Shown in pieces: positions 25,247-34,335 of a DNA stretch of 50,648 bases. The notes below the pieces were generated by a model. The model saw nothing but the letters and a program-made list of their open reading frames with translations. It had not been told where the DNA came from and searched no databases. Source of the DNA: Sphingobacteriaceae bacterium (GTDB lineage Bacteria; Bacteroidota; Bacteroidia; B-17B0; Aurantibacillaceae); assembly GCA_023251725.1 (NCBI GenBank), contig JAHEYG010000012.1, positions 1 through 50,648 on the forward strand, read 5' to 3'. Both the position numbers and the translations under genes were made by a program. Numbering within the stretch: position 1 is the first letter of the stretch; every line of letters starts with the position of its first letter.

Positions 25247-27496
25247 TTAATACCCTCCATCTTCTTCAAAAGTGGTTTCGGGAGGTAAATCTTTATCATA
25301 CTTGCTGCAGTCTAATTCAATATCGCCAAGGCCTTCAGGTTTTTCAAAATCTCCTTTACCAATTTTCAAACTTTTATCGGCGTACACCTTCTGAAAAAAT
25401 TTTCCCCAAATGGGTAATGCCATTTTTGCGCCCTGACCTAATTCCATCGTATTAAAATGCACACTACGGTCTTCACCCCCTACCCAACATCCGGCTGTTA
25501 ATTCAGGAGTCAATCCAATAAACCAGCCATCGCTATTATTTTGAGTGGTGCCTGTTTTACCGGCAATGGAATTGGTTAATTTATAAGTGTACCTCAATCC
25601 GGCTCCTGTTCCATACATCACCACACCTTTCATTAATTCGCACATCACGTAAGCTTTCTCTTCATTAAATACTTCATCTGTTTGTGGAATAAATTCTTCG
25701 AGCACTTTGCCGTTTTTATCTTCAATTCGCGTAATAAAAGTGGGTTGTACAAAAGTTCCTTTATTGGCAAATGTTGAGAGTGCGCCCACCATTTCAAATA
25801 CCGAAATATCGGCAACACCTAAACACAGCGCCGGCACAGCTTCAAGCGGAGAAATAATTCCCATTCTGCGCGCTAAATTTACTATTGCGTTCGGACCAAA
25901 TTTTTTCATCAAGGCGGCGCTAATATAATTTACCGATAATGCTAAAGCTCGTTTGAGCGTTATCATTTTGTTTTCGTATTTAAGTTTTTCTTTAGCATCC
26001 CATGAATTATCGGGGCACCATTCTTTTCCGTTTCCGTCGGTAATGCAAGTTCTTATATTAGGAAGCTGGTAACATGGCGAATAACCTTCCTGAATGGCCA
26101 TAGCGTAAACAAAGGGTTTAAAGGTTGAACCAACTTGTCGCTTTCCCACTTTTACGTGATCGTATTTAAAATGTTTATGATTAATGCCACCCACCCATGC
26201 TTTCACATAACCGGTTTGCGGATCCATGGCCATAAATCCGGTTTGCAAAAAACTTTTGTAATAGCGAATGCTGTCTAACGGTGTCATGGTTGTATCTATG
26301 TCTCCTCTGAGAGAATAAACATTCATTTGAACCGGGGTATTAAATGCTTTTGTGATTTTCTCTTCGTTTAAACCTTGTTGTTTTAATTCCCGGTAACGGT
26401 CGCTGCGCTTTACAGCAGAATTCATAATGCCTGCAATTTGCTTCGGATCTACATTCCATGCAAACGGTGCATTGCGTTTTGTTTTACATTCTTTAGTAAA
26501 TGCTTTTTGCAAATCGCGCATGTGTTCATTCACCGCTTCTTCGGCATATTGTTGCATACGCGAATCCACTGTAGTATAAATGCGCAACCCGTCTTTATAA
26601 ATGTTGTAAGGTTTTTTGGTTTCGGGATTAATGTGTTTTTCGCACCATTGTTTTAAGAAGTTCTCGCGCAAATATTCTCTGAAATATGGAGCAAGCCCAT
26701 CATTATGATCTTCGGGATGAAAATTTAATCCCAGCGGTTTTATTTTTAAACTATCGAATTGAGTTTGATTAATGTAATTGTATTTGAGCATCTGACTTAA
26801 CACTACATTACGACGTAGTTTCGTTTTTTCGGGAAAGCGAATGGGATTAAATAGCGAAGGATTTTTTGCCATTCCTACAAGCATCGCTGCTTGTTCAATA
26901 CGTAAACTATCTGTATTGGTATTAAAATAAATTTTTGCTGCCGATTTTACACCTACCGCTAAATTCAAAAAATCGAATTTGTTGAGGTACATGGCCATGA
27001 TTTCATCTTTGGTATAATTTTTTTCGAGGCGGGCAGCAATGATCCATTCTTTTATTTTACGAATTATTAATTTAGGCTTGCTTAAATTTTCGCGCGGAAA
27101 CATCATTTTTGCTAATTGCTGAGTAATGGTACTTCCACCACCTTTTGAACCTCCGCCAAAAATTCCTGACGCCGCTCTGAACAATGCTTTAATATCTACA
27201 CCGCTGTGCTCATAAAATCGCGCGTCTTCGGTGGCAACTAATGCGGTCACTAAATCTTTATCCAAATCTTTAAAATGAATGTTTACACGATTCTCATTAT
27301 AATATTTCCCTAATACTTTGGCATCTGAACTGTAAATAATAGTGGCTAAATTATTTTTTGGATTTTGTAATTCTTCTACACTGGGCAAATCGCCAAAAAA
27401 TTCATTAGCAATTAATGTCACCATTAAAAAAATTAGCAAAAAGGGGCCCCAAATAAAAAGCCAGGTTAATCGTATATATCGGGAATTTTTTGCCAC
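25247..27496 (-). CDS. class A penicillin-binding protein 1A (bifunctional peptidoglycan synthase)
   Basis: This is a membrane-anchored enzyme that polymerises glycan strands and cross-links stem peptides. A single transmembrane anchor (about 9-30) is followed by the GT51 transglycosylase domain with the catalytic-glutamate motif ATEDARFYEHSGVD (about 90-103) and STITQQLAKMMFPRE (about 122-136). The transpeptidase domain has the SxxK nucleophile GSTFKPF (Ser457), the SVN motif (about 526) and the KTGTT motif (about 650). The 749-aa length is normal for PBP1a. The ATG at 27496 puts four basic or polar residues before the helix. No operon partner is obvious. Confidence 0.95.
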   Translation of the reverse strand: MAKNSRYIRLTWLFIWGPFLLIFLMVTLIANEFFGDLPSVEELQNPKNNLATIIYSSDAKVLGKYYNENRVNIHFKDLDKDLVTALVATEDARFYEHSGVDIKALFRAASGIFGGGSKGGGSTITQQLAKMMFPRENLSKPKLIIRKIKEWIIAARLEKNYTKDEIMAMYLNKFDFLNLAVGVKSAAKIYFNTNTDSLRIEQAAMLVGMAKNPSLFNPIRFPEKTKLRRNVVLSQMLKYNYINQTQFDSLKIKPLGLNFHPEDHNDGLAPYFREYLRENFLKQWCEKHINPETKKPYNIYKDGLRIYTTVDSRMQQYAEEAVNEHMRDLQKAFTKECKTKRNAPFAWNVDPKQIAGIMNSAVKRSDRYRELKQQGLNEEKITKAFNTPVQMNVYSLRGDIDTTMTPLDSIRYYKSFLQTGFMAMDPQTGYVKAWVGGINHKHFKYDHVKVGKRQVGSTFKPFVYAMAIQEGYSPCYQLPNIRTCITDGNGKEWCPDNSWDAKEKLKYENKMITLKRALALSVNYISAALMKKFGPNAIVNLARRMGIISPLEAVPALCLGVADISVFEMVGALSTFANKGTFVQPTFITRIEDKNGKVLEEFIPQTDEVFNEEKAYVMCELMKGVVMYGTGAGLRYTYKLTNSIAGKTGTTQNNSDGWFIGLTPELTAGCWVGGEDRSVHFNTMELGQGAKMALPIWGKFFQKVYADKSLKIGKGDFEKPEGLGDIELDCSKYDKDLPPETTFEEDGGY

Positions 27497-27550
27497 CGTA
27501 AAATTTTTATCAAAAATAACAAATTCGCTTTATGCTTGGGTTAAAATTAA

Positions 27551-28561
27551 CTAAAACGAATTTACACCTTGTACTGTGGTGTATTTCATAGTGTATTTTA
27601 CGCCTGGGTTAATATATTTATAAGCACTATGACTCATTAAAGCCGCTTCGTGAAAACCACATAAAATAAGTTTTAATTTATTTTTGTAAGTGTTAATATC
27701 ACCAATGGCATAAATGCCTGAAATGTTAGTAGAATAATCTTCCGTATTAACCTCAATGGCATTTTTATCAATATTCAAATTCCAGTTTTCGACGGGGCCT
27801 AATTTTGGAGAAAGTCCGAATAAAGGAATTAAATAGTCGGTTTCAATATCTGAAATCACATTTGTTTTAATATTAATTATTGAAACATTTTGCAATAAGC
27901 CATTGCCGCTAACCGAACTTAAATTAGAATTTAGAATTAAATTTATTTTTCCTTCGTGCGAAAGCTTCATCATTTTGCTTACGCTATCGGGCGCTCCTCT
28001 GAAAGATTCGCTTCTATGAACAAGTGTTACACTTTTTGCAACATCGGCTAAAAATATGGCCCAATCTAAGGCGCTATCACCGCCACCCGCAATAACCATT
28101 CGTTTTCCCCTGTATTTTTCGGGGTCTAAAATCATGTAATTAATTCCTTTTCCGTTTTCGAATTTTTCTAAATCTTTTACTTCAGGTTTTCGTGGCTCAA
28201 AGCAACCTAATCCTCCTGCAATTACAATCACTTTTGCATTAATTTTTGTTCCAGAATTTGTTTCGAGTACAAAATCATTTTCTCCTTTTTTTTCTAGTTT
28301 TTCAATCCTTTCTCCCAAAGTAAATACCGGATTAAATGGCTTAACTTGTTCAATTAATTTATCTACCAATTCCTGAGCTAAAATGGCGGGATAACCCGGT
28401 ATATCGTAAATCGGTTTTTTCGGATAAATTTCAGAGAGTTGTCCGCCAGCCTGAGGTAAATAGTCAATTAAATGACAACGCATTTTTAATAAACCGCATT
28501 CAAACACAGCGAATAATCCTACGGGTCCCGCCCCAATTATAGCTATATCAGTAGTATGCAT
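27551..28561 (-). CDS. ferredoxin-NADP+ reductase-like FAD/NAD(P)-dependent oxidoreductase
   Basis: This is a thioredoxin-reductase-like flavoprotein of the YumC/type 2 ferredoxin-NADP reductase group. It lacks the redox-active CxxC of true thioredoxin reductases. The FAD-binding GAGPVG motif is at about 10-15, the NADPH-binding GGGDSALDWA at about 158-167, and the second FAD motif YAIGDINTYKNKLKLI near 285-300. The ATG at 28561 (336 aa) is preferred to an in-frame TTG at 28576 because the TAACTTTG element covers 28574-28581. It likely supplies reduced ferredoxin or NADPH balance. The gene is transcribed alone. Confidence 0.88.
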   Translation of the reverse strand: MHTTDIAIIGAGPVGLFAVFECGLLKMRCHLIDYLPQAGGQLSEIYPKKPIYDIPGYPAILAQELVDKLIEQVKPFNPVFTLGERIEKLEKKGENDFVLETNSGTKINAKVIVIAGGLGCFEPRKPEVKDLEKFENGKGINYMILDPEKYRGKRMVIAGGGDSALDWAIFLADVAKSVTLVHRSESFRGAPDSVSKMMKLSHEGKINLILNSNLSSVSGNGLLQNVSIINIKTNVISDIETDYLIPLFGLSPKLGPVENWNLNIDKNAIEVNTEDYSTNISGIYAIGDINTYKNKLKLILCGFHEAALMSHSAYKYINPGVKYTMKYTTVQGVNSF

Positions 28562-28573
28562 TTTTATTGACCG

Positions 28574-28581
28574 CAAAGTTA
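28574..28581 (-). promoter_or_regulatory. -7 promoter element (TAACTTTG) for the flavoprotein
   Basis: This is a perfect minus-strand TAnnTTTG match 12 bases upstream of the ATG at 28561. It overlaps the TTG codon of the longer reading frame and so argues for the shorter protein. Confidence 0.5.
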
Positions 28582-28691
28582 AACAATTATTAGTCGCGAG
28601 TACCCGGGATAAAATATTTAGTAAAAAAGTTTTTTTGATTTTAAATAAGAATTTTTTTGTAAATTCGCTTTAAATTAAAAAACCATACATC

Positions 28692-30824
28692 ATGAAAAAA
28701 TCATTACTTGTTGTTGTTATCAGCGTAATTTCAATTGTCGCTAATGCTCAAATTATACCGAGCCCTTCCTGGTCGGTACAAAACACATGTTTCCCAATTG
28801 TTTCTGCCGGCATCAGATACATGGACGCCATCAGCCCCAATGTGGTTTGGGCAATTGGTTACGATGGGACAGTGGCTAATCCCAACACCAATATGTTTAC
28901 CAGAACTATTAACGGCGGTGCTACTTATACATCAGGAACTGTGTGGACTAATACACTTACCTACGCTCCAGCCAGTATTGAAGGAATTGATGCAAATACA
29001 GCATGGGTTAGCGCTTATTTACAGGCTACCAGCGACAAAGGCGCAGTATTTAAAACCACTGATGGTGGTGTTACGTGGATTAACATGAACTCAGCATCCA
29101 TGTTTACAGTTGCTGGAGTTTCTTTTGTTGACTTCGTTGCATTTACATCTGCAAGTGTTGGAATTGCATTAGGCGACCCGGCTCCAACCAATAAATTTGA
29201 AATATACAGAACAATAGATGGTGGCGCTTCTTGGTCACAAATACCCGGCGCTGCGATACCAAATGCGAATGCAGGTGAGTACGGATTAACTGATGTTTAC
29301 ACTCACGTGGCTAATCATCTTTGGTTCGGAACTAATCAAAATCGTATTTATCATTCGGCAGATGCCGGTCAAACATGGAGTGTGAGTGCAACTATTACAG
29401 GTACTGTAACGATTCTCAATACTTCTGGCATTCGTGATATCGCTTTTCGCGATCCAAGTAACGGTTTAGCATTGATGTCTGCCGCCGGTACAAATTATTT
29501 ATACAATACAAATGATGGCGGGGCTACTTGGAATCAAATTACACCCATCGATCCTAATATGGGCTTGAATGATTTATGTGCGGTTCCGGGAACTACAGCT
29601 TATGCTTCATGCGGGGCAGGAGTTGGCAACAATATTATTTCTTATTCGGGAGATGATGGTGTAACATGGAACAGTTGGGGCGGATCAAACGTTCAATATT
29701 TACAAATTGATTTTGTAGATGGTGTTAACGGATGGGCCGGAGGTTTTTCTGACCCTACTTTATTATGTACAGGTGGAATGTGGAAATATACCGGACCAAA
29801 TTTATCGGGTGCCACTCCTCCAACAGCTCAATTTACTATTCCACCTGCTACCTGTTTAGGTTCAATGATTACTACCACTAATGCATCAGTAGGTAATCCG
29901 GTTCCAAGTTATTCCTGGAGCGCGCCTGCAGGAAGTGTAACTTTTGCTCCGAGCCCCATAGCAACCAGTCCAACTTTAATTTTTGGCGGAACAGGAATTT
30001 ATACCATTGTATGTGTGGCTACAAATTCGGTTGGAAGCAATTCTACAACACAAATAATAAACGTTCAAAATTGTTCAGGACCTACTGCAAGTTTCAACAT
30101 GCCTCCTTCTACATGTGCTAATACTTTAGTGATTACTACTAATAGCTCAACAGGAAGCCCGGCTCCTACCTATATCTGGTCAACCAATCCTGTTGCAGGG
30201 GTAACTTATAATCCTAATAATACAGCGGTGAGTCCTACTCTTGCTTTTTCAATTCCGGGAACCTATTCTGTAATGTTAATGGCTACAAGTATTGCCGGAT
30301 CAAATGCGACTATGCAAACTTTTACTGTTAATCCTGTTCCCGTTTTAACTATTGCATCAACAGCAAGTATTTTATGTGCAGGCAATACAGCTACCTTAAC
30401 TGCAAGTGGAGCTACTTCTTATACATGGAGCGCTAATGCCGGTGGCGTGACAACAACAACTGCTGCTGTTTCACCAACTGTTAATACGACATATTCTATT
30501 ACCGGTGTCAATTCTTTTGGATGTAGTGCAACAAAATCTTTCGTTCAAGGCGTTTCTCCTTGTTTAGGAATAACAGCCATTTCTTCTTCACAAGAGATAT
30601 TTAACCTTTATCCAAATCCTAATAATGGTGCGTTTACTGTTAAAGCTGAATCCGACATTGTATTAAATATCACTAACGATTTGGGTCAGTTAGTGAAAAC
30701 CATTGTTTTATCAGAATCTAATGGGCACCAAACTATGGTTAACGATCTTCAAAACGGTATTTATTTTGTTTATGGAAATAATAATAATATTATTGTTAAA
30801 CAAAAAGTGGTTGTAATGAAGTAA
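28692..30824 (+). CDS. T9SS-exported YCF48/BNR-like beta-propeller protein with PKD-like domains (copy 1 of 3)
   Basis: This is a secreted 710-residue protein. A signal peptide (1-19, ending NA) is followed by a seven-bladed-propeller-like region (about 25-365) with repeated TxDGGxTW and NGGATW Asp-box motifs, as in YCF48-like and BNR repeat proteins. Three Ig/PKD-like domains follow (about 375-455, 460-545 and 548-620), each with its own conserved cysteine. The C-terminal type A sorting domain begins at LYPNPNNGAF (about 637) and ends KVVVMK. The next two genes encode the same propeller without the PKD-like domains. It is followed by a strong terminator. Surface or gliding-related adhesion is possible, but the function is unknown. 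Confidence 0.88.
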   Translation: MKKSLLVVVISVISIVANAQIIPSPSWSVQNTCFPIVSAGIRYMDAISPNVVWAIGYDGTVANPNTNMFTRTINGGATYTSGTVWTNTLTYAPASIEGIDANTAWVSAYLQATSDKGAVFKTTDGGVTWINMNSASMFTVAGVSFVDFVAFTSASVGIALGDPAPTNKFEIYRTIDGGASWSQIPGAAIPNANAGEYGLTDVYTHVANHLWFGTNQNRIYHSADAGQTWSVSATITGTVTILNTSGIRDIAFRDPSNGLALMSAAGTNYLYNTNDGGATWNQITPIDPNMGLNDLCAVPGTTAYASCGAGVGNNIISYSGDDGVTWNSWGGSNVQYLQIDFVDGVNGWAGGFSDPTLLCTGGMWKYTGPNLSGATPPTAQFTIPPATCLGSMITTTNASVGNPVPSYSWSAPAGSVTFAPSPIATSPTLIFGGTGIYTIVCVATNSVGSNSTTQIINVQNCSGPTASFNMPPSTCANTLVITTNSSTGSPAPTYIWSTNPVAGVTYNPNNTAVSPTLAFSIPGTYSVMLMATSIAGSNATMQTFTVNPVPVLTIASTASILCAGNTATLTASGATSYTWSANAGGVTTTTAAVSPTVNTTYSITGVNSFGCSATKSFVQGVSPCLGITAISSSQEIFNLYPNPNNGAFTVKAESDIVLNITNDLGQLVKTIVLSESNGHQTMVNDLQNGIYFVYGNNNNIIVKQKVVVMK

Positions 30825-30840
30825 TATCTTTTTATTAAAT

Positions 30841-30875
30841 AAAAAGGCTGCTTCTTTCTTGAGGCAGCCTTTTTT
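30841..30875 (+). terminator. rho-independent terminator after propeller copy 1
   Basis: A GC-rich hairpin (AAAAAGGCTGC and GCAGCCTTTTTT arms) starts 17 bases after the stop codon, with the T-run on the downstream side. It separates copy 1 from copies 2 and 3. Confidence 0.9.
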
Positions 30876-30959
30876 GTTAAAATAATTTTGTGATTTTAAT
30901 AATGTTAATACTATATACTGCTTTTTCAAACAGGATAATAAATTTAAAACAGAAATAAA

Positions 30960-32339
30960 ATGAAATTTTTTTTATTAGTAGTTTCCGCATTTTTGCTTTC
31001 CTCTTTTACTTTCGGACAAATTATACTGAGTCCGTCTTGGAGCACAATACAAAATTCTAATTTTCCAATTCTTACAGCAGGAGTTCGTTATTTTGATGCG
31101 GTGGATACCAATGTTGTTTGGGCTATCGGATATGACGGTGCAGCAGCGAAGAGAAATTACAATTTTTTTACGACAACTAAAAATGGCGGCGCTTCTTTTA
31201 CGGCAGGTACAATTTTTGCTGATACTAATTCTTATGTAATTTCTAACATAGAGGGCATTGATTCGATGAATGCATGGGTTGCAGCCTACAAAAAAATCTC
31301 CTCCGACAGGGGAGTAATTTATCACACAACAAATGCCGGGGTTTCGTGGGCAGATGGCGGGACCGTTAGTATGTTTTCTACTGCGGGTGAATCATTTGCC
31401 GATTTTGTAACTTTTGTAACTCCAACGAAAGGTATTGCAGTGGGCGATCCTAGATTAGGCGAATTTGAAATTTATCGCACCAATAATGGCGGTGTTTCGT
31501 GGACCGCAATTTCGGGTTCTGTAATCCCTGATCCTTTACCGGCTATTGGAGCACTTCACAGAGAATATGGTTTAACAGATTCTTATGCAAAATTCGGAGC
31601 AAATGATATTTGGTTCGGCACTAACCGGGGGCGCGTTTATCATTCCAATACCGGTGGTCTAACCTGGAATGTTGGTGTTACCGGTGCTTCTGATGATATT
31701 ATTTATTTAGCTTTCAGAGACGCGCTTAATGGTTTGGTTTACGGTTATACCGGTGCCACGCTTGTTTGTTATAGCACTACTAACGGTGGGATAACGTGGA
31801 CAGCATTACCTTTCGACCCGAATATGGGCGCGAGTGATATTTGCGCTATTCCGGGCACAACCTGGTATGCATCTGTAGGTGCCGGTTTGGGTAATACCTT
31901 AATTTCATATTCTTATGACGATGGTTTAACTTGGAATAATTGGGGAGGATCTGGAATTCAATACACAAAACTCGATTTTGTAAATTCTTCAAAAGGCTGG
32001 GCCGGAAGTTTTTCAAGCAATGTAACTTTGGGCATTGCCGGAATTTATAAATACAGCGGACTGCCGTTAGCAATTAATTCTATTAATTTAATGCCAGCAG
32101 AAATAAACATGTATCCTAACCCAAGTAATGGTGAGATGATAATTAATTTATTAACTGCAAAAGAAGGCGCTATTATTAATGTTATGGATTTGATGGGAAA
32201 AATGGTTTATTCAGAAAATGTTAAGACTTCAACTTTTGAAAAACATAATTTAAATTTACAGCATTTAGCCAAAGGGATTTATCATGTAAATATTATTAGG
32301 GGAACCGAAAAGTATTCTCAAAAAATCGCAATACAATAA
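30960..32339 (+). CDS. T9SS-exported YCF48/BNR-like beta-propeller protein (copy 2 of 3)
   Basis: Length is 459 residues: a signal peptide (1-19, FTFG), a propeller with Asp-box-like motifs (TTNAGVSW, TNNGGVSW, TTNGGITW and YDDGLTWNNWGG), and a C-terminal type A sorting domain starting at MYPNPSNGEM (about 383). The start of the mature protein (IILSPSWS), the RYFDAVDTNVVWAIGYDG segment and the VSMF to GDPRLGEFEIYRT core are shared with copies 1 and 3. The sorting domain is most like that of copy 3 (GKMVYSEN, HNLNLQHLAKGIYHVNI). It lacks the PKD-like domains of copy 1. The function is unknown beyond surface export. Confidence 0.88.
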   Translation: MKFFLLVVSAFLLSSFTFGQIILSPSWSTIQNSNFPILTAGVRYFDAVDTNVVWAIGYDGAAAKRNYNFFTTTKNGGASFTAGTIFADTNSYVISNIEGIDSMNAWVAAYKKISSDRGVIYHTTNAGVSWADGGTVSMFSTAGESFADFVTFVTPTKGIAVGDPRLGEFEIYRTNNGGVSWTAISGSVIPDPLPAIGALHREYGLTDSYAKFGANDIWFGTNRGRVYHSNTGGLTWNVGVTGASDDIIYLAFRDALNGLVYGYTGATLVCYSTTNGGITWTALPFDPNMGASDICAIPGTTWYASVGAGLGNTLISYSYDDGLTWNNWGGSGIQYTKLDFVNSSKGWAGSFSSNVTLGIAGIYKYSGLPLAINSINLMPAEINMYPNPSNGEMIINLLTAKEGAIINVMDLMGKMVYSENVKTSTFEKHNLNLQHLAKGIYHVNIIRGTEKYSQKIAIQ

Positions 32340-32448
32340 AAAATTGTGAGTTAATTTAAAGATTCTACTAATTTACAAGAGCTTTTTTATTTATAAATCA
32401 ATATTTTTTTGTATCTTAGTAAAATAAATAATTTTAAAAAAACTTCAT

Positions 32449-33804
32449 ATGAAAAAATCTTTACTTTTTATTGCTATCAGCTTTCTTTCAATAGGAGCTA
32501 ATGCGCAAATTGTACCCAGCCCGTTCTGGACGAATCAAAGCGCCAATTATCCAAATGTGTCAACAGGCACGCAATGGTTCGATGCTATTGACGCTAACAA
32601 TGTTTGGGCCTTAGGCTACAATGGCACTTTGCCTAATGCTAACTTTAATGATTATACTAGAACCAACAATGGAGGAACTACCTATACAGCCGGATTAGTA
32701 TATCCTGATACGCTGACTTATCATCCCAGCAGCATTGAAGGTATTGATCCTACTACCGCCTGGGTTACTTCATACTTAAATACTACTTTAAATAAAGGCG
32801 CCATACATACAACTACTAACGGTGGGGTTACGTGGACAAACATGACTGCGGTTAACATGTATACCAATAACACTTCTTGGGCCGATTTTACTGCTTTTTG
32901 CACGGCTACTGTCGGAATTACATTAGGCGATCCGGTTTCGGGAGAATTTGAAATTCACAGAACAACTAACGGAGGAGCTACATGGAGTGCAGTGGCAGGT
33001 ACTGCAATTCCGAATCCTTTGGGAGGAGAATACGGCATTACAGATTTGTATACAAAATTTGGCGCTAATGATATTTGGTTTGGAACTAATTTAGGTCGCA
33101 TTTATCATTCGAGCAATCAAGGTCAGTCTTGGACAGTTGCTTCAGTTATAGGAGGATCTTATATTACCAAAATAGCGTTTCGTAGTGCTTTAAATGGAAT
33201 TGCTTATACTAATAATGCCGGAAGTCCCGCATTTACTTCAACCAACGGTGGTATTAGCTGGACTGCAATTACACCAATTGATCCGAACATGGGGAAAAAT
33301 GCAATTTGTGTAATACCCGGCACTAACATGTATGCTTCGTGCGGAGCCGGTGTAGGAAATAATGTCATCTCTTATTCTACCGATGATGGTTTAACATGGA
33401 ACAATTGGGGAGGAGCTAATGTGCAATATTTAGAAATTGAATTTGTAAGCAACAGTGTTGGTTTTGCCGGCGGATTCTCCGATCCTGGTACGCCAGGGCT
33501 CGACGGCATGTTTAAATATTCAGGAGTACCTTTAGGAGTAAGTACAGTTGGAATTCCTTATTCTTCTTTAGAAATGTATCCTAACCCAAGTACAGGAATT
33601 GTAACTATTGATTTGCAACCAACAAAAGAAGGAGGTTCACTTTTTGTGATTGATGCGATGGGAAAAACAGTTTATTCAGAAAACATTAGAAACGTGAGTT
33701 TTGAAAAACACAATTTAAATTTAGAAAATTTAGCTAAAGGTATTTACTCAGTAAATATTGTAAGAGCCGGAAGAACTGAATCTAAAAAAATTGTGATTCA
33801 ATAA
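32449..33804 (+). CDS. T9SS-exported YCF48/BNR-like beta-propeller protein (copy 3 of 3)
   Basis: Length is 451 residues, with a signal peptide (1-19, GANA), a propeller with TNGGVTW, TNGGATW and TNGGISW Asp-box motifs and the closing STDDGLTWNNWGG segment, then a type A sorting domain from MYPNPSTGIV (about 377) to KKIVIQ. Its N-terminus (MKKSLLFIAISFLSIGANA) is close to copy 1, while its sorting domain is close to copy 2, which suggests shuffling or gene conversion among the three. A strong terminator follows. The function is unknown. Confidence 0.88.
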   Translation: MKKSLLFIAISFLSIGANAQIVPSPFWTNQSANYPNVSTGTQWFDAIDANNVWALGYNGTLPNANFNDYTRTNNGGTTYTAGLVYPDTLTYHPSSIEGIDPTTAWVTSYLNTTLNKGAIHTTTNGGVTWTNMTAVNMYTNNTSWADFTAFCTATVGITLGDPVSGEFEIHRTTNGGATWSAVAGTAIPNPLGGEYGITDLYTKFGANDIWFGTNLGRIYHSSNQGQSWTVASVIGGSYITKIAFRSALNGIAYTNNAGSPAFTSTNGGISWTAITPIDPNMGKNAICVIPGTNMYASCGAGVGNNVISYSTDDGLTWNNWGGANVQYLEIEFVSNSVGFAGGFSDPGTPGLDGMFKYSGVPLGVSTVGIPYSSLEMYPNPSTGIVTIDLQPTKEGGSLFVIDAMGKTVYSENIRNVSFEKHNLNLENLAKGIYSVNIVRAGRTESKKIVIQ

Positions 33805-33822
33805 ATAATTTTTTAATTCATT

Positions 33823-33857
33823 AAAAAGCCGCTCTGTTTAACAGAAGCGGCTTTTTT
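33823..33857 (+). terminator. rho-independent terminator after propeller copy 3
   Basis: A hairpin with arms AAAAAGCCGCT and AGCGGCTTTTTT, extended through CTGTT/ACAG with a one-base bulge, ends in a T-run. It lies 19 bases after the stop of copy 3. The A-run on its left side could also let it serve the convergent gene. Confidence 0.92.
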
Positions 33858-33879
33858 ATTTTATGGCTCAAGATATTTA

Positions 33880-34260
33880 TTAAAATTTAAGAAGCCATTC
33901 GATAGCTTCCTTCTCATTGGTAAAAAACATTTGAGGTACATCAACACGGGTAAATGATTCAAAAAACTTTAGCATTATCTTTGTGAACAATGAGTCTATA
34001 ATGTAAGCCCGGGCGATGGTGTTTTTTACAGAGGAATTTTTTTTTGCAACCTCTTTTCCTTTGTCTGTAAATTTCCATTTCCCGCGAAGGTCGACCAGTT
34101 TTAATTTTTTTTGATTAGCCGATAAATTTTTTACCACTAGTAAATTATCAAGCGCATCGGCCTCATCAATAACAGAACCGGCAATAACTTTTATTTTTAT
34201 ATACCCTGCTTTTTCTAAACTGATTTCGGCAGTTCGCGTTTTATAATAATTGTTACTCAT
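33880..34260 (-). CDS. small STAS/SpoIIAA-like protein of unknown function
   Basis: This 126-residue soluble protein has an alternating strand-helix pattern that ends TNEKEAIEWLLKF, which is typical of small STAS-like proteins of the SpoIIAA or STAS/SEC14 type in Bacteroidota. The middle part holds a region about fixing a residue position and a hydrophobic core (YIIDSLFTKIMLKFF, about 86-100). No signal peptide or membrane segment is present. It stands alone, with a TAACTTTG element very close to the ATG. The family assignment rests on resemblance rather than a diagnostic motif. Confidence 0.6.
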   Translation of the reverse strand: MSNNYYKTRTAEISLEKAGYIKIKVIAGSVIDEADALDNLLVVKNLSANQKKLKLVDLRGKWKFTDKGKEVAKKNSSVKNTIARAYIIDSLFTKIMLKFFESFTRVDVPQMFFTNEKEAIEWLLKF

Positions 34261-34267
34261 TATTTAA

Positions 34268-34275
34268 CAAAGTTA
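34268..34275 (-). promoter_or_regulatory. -7 promoter element (TAACTTTG), nearly leaderless spacing
   Basis: This is a perfect minus-strand TAnnTTTG match only 7 bases upstream of the ATG at 34260. If used, transcription would start at or within a few bases of the start codon. Confidence 0.35.
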
Positions 34276-34335
34276 GCCAGACTTTAATACCAATGATGTT
34301 AAAAATTGTAAATGATATGTTAAGCTTACAGAAGG

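Noticed and set aside
30711-30929. 72-residue minus-strand frame over the end of propeller copy 1
   Set aside because: It covers the sorting domain and terminator in antisense, with lysine/asparagine-rich noise.
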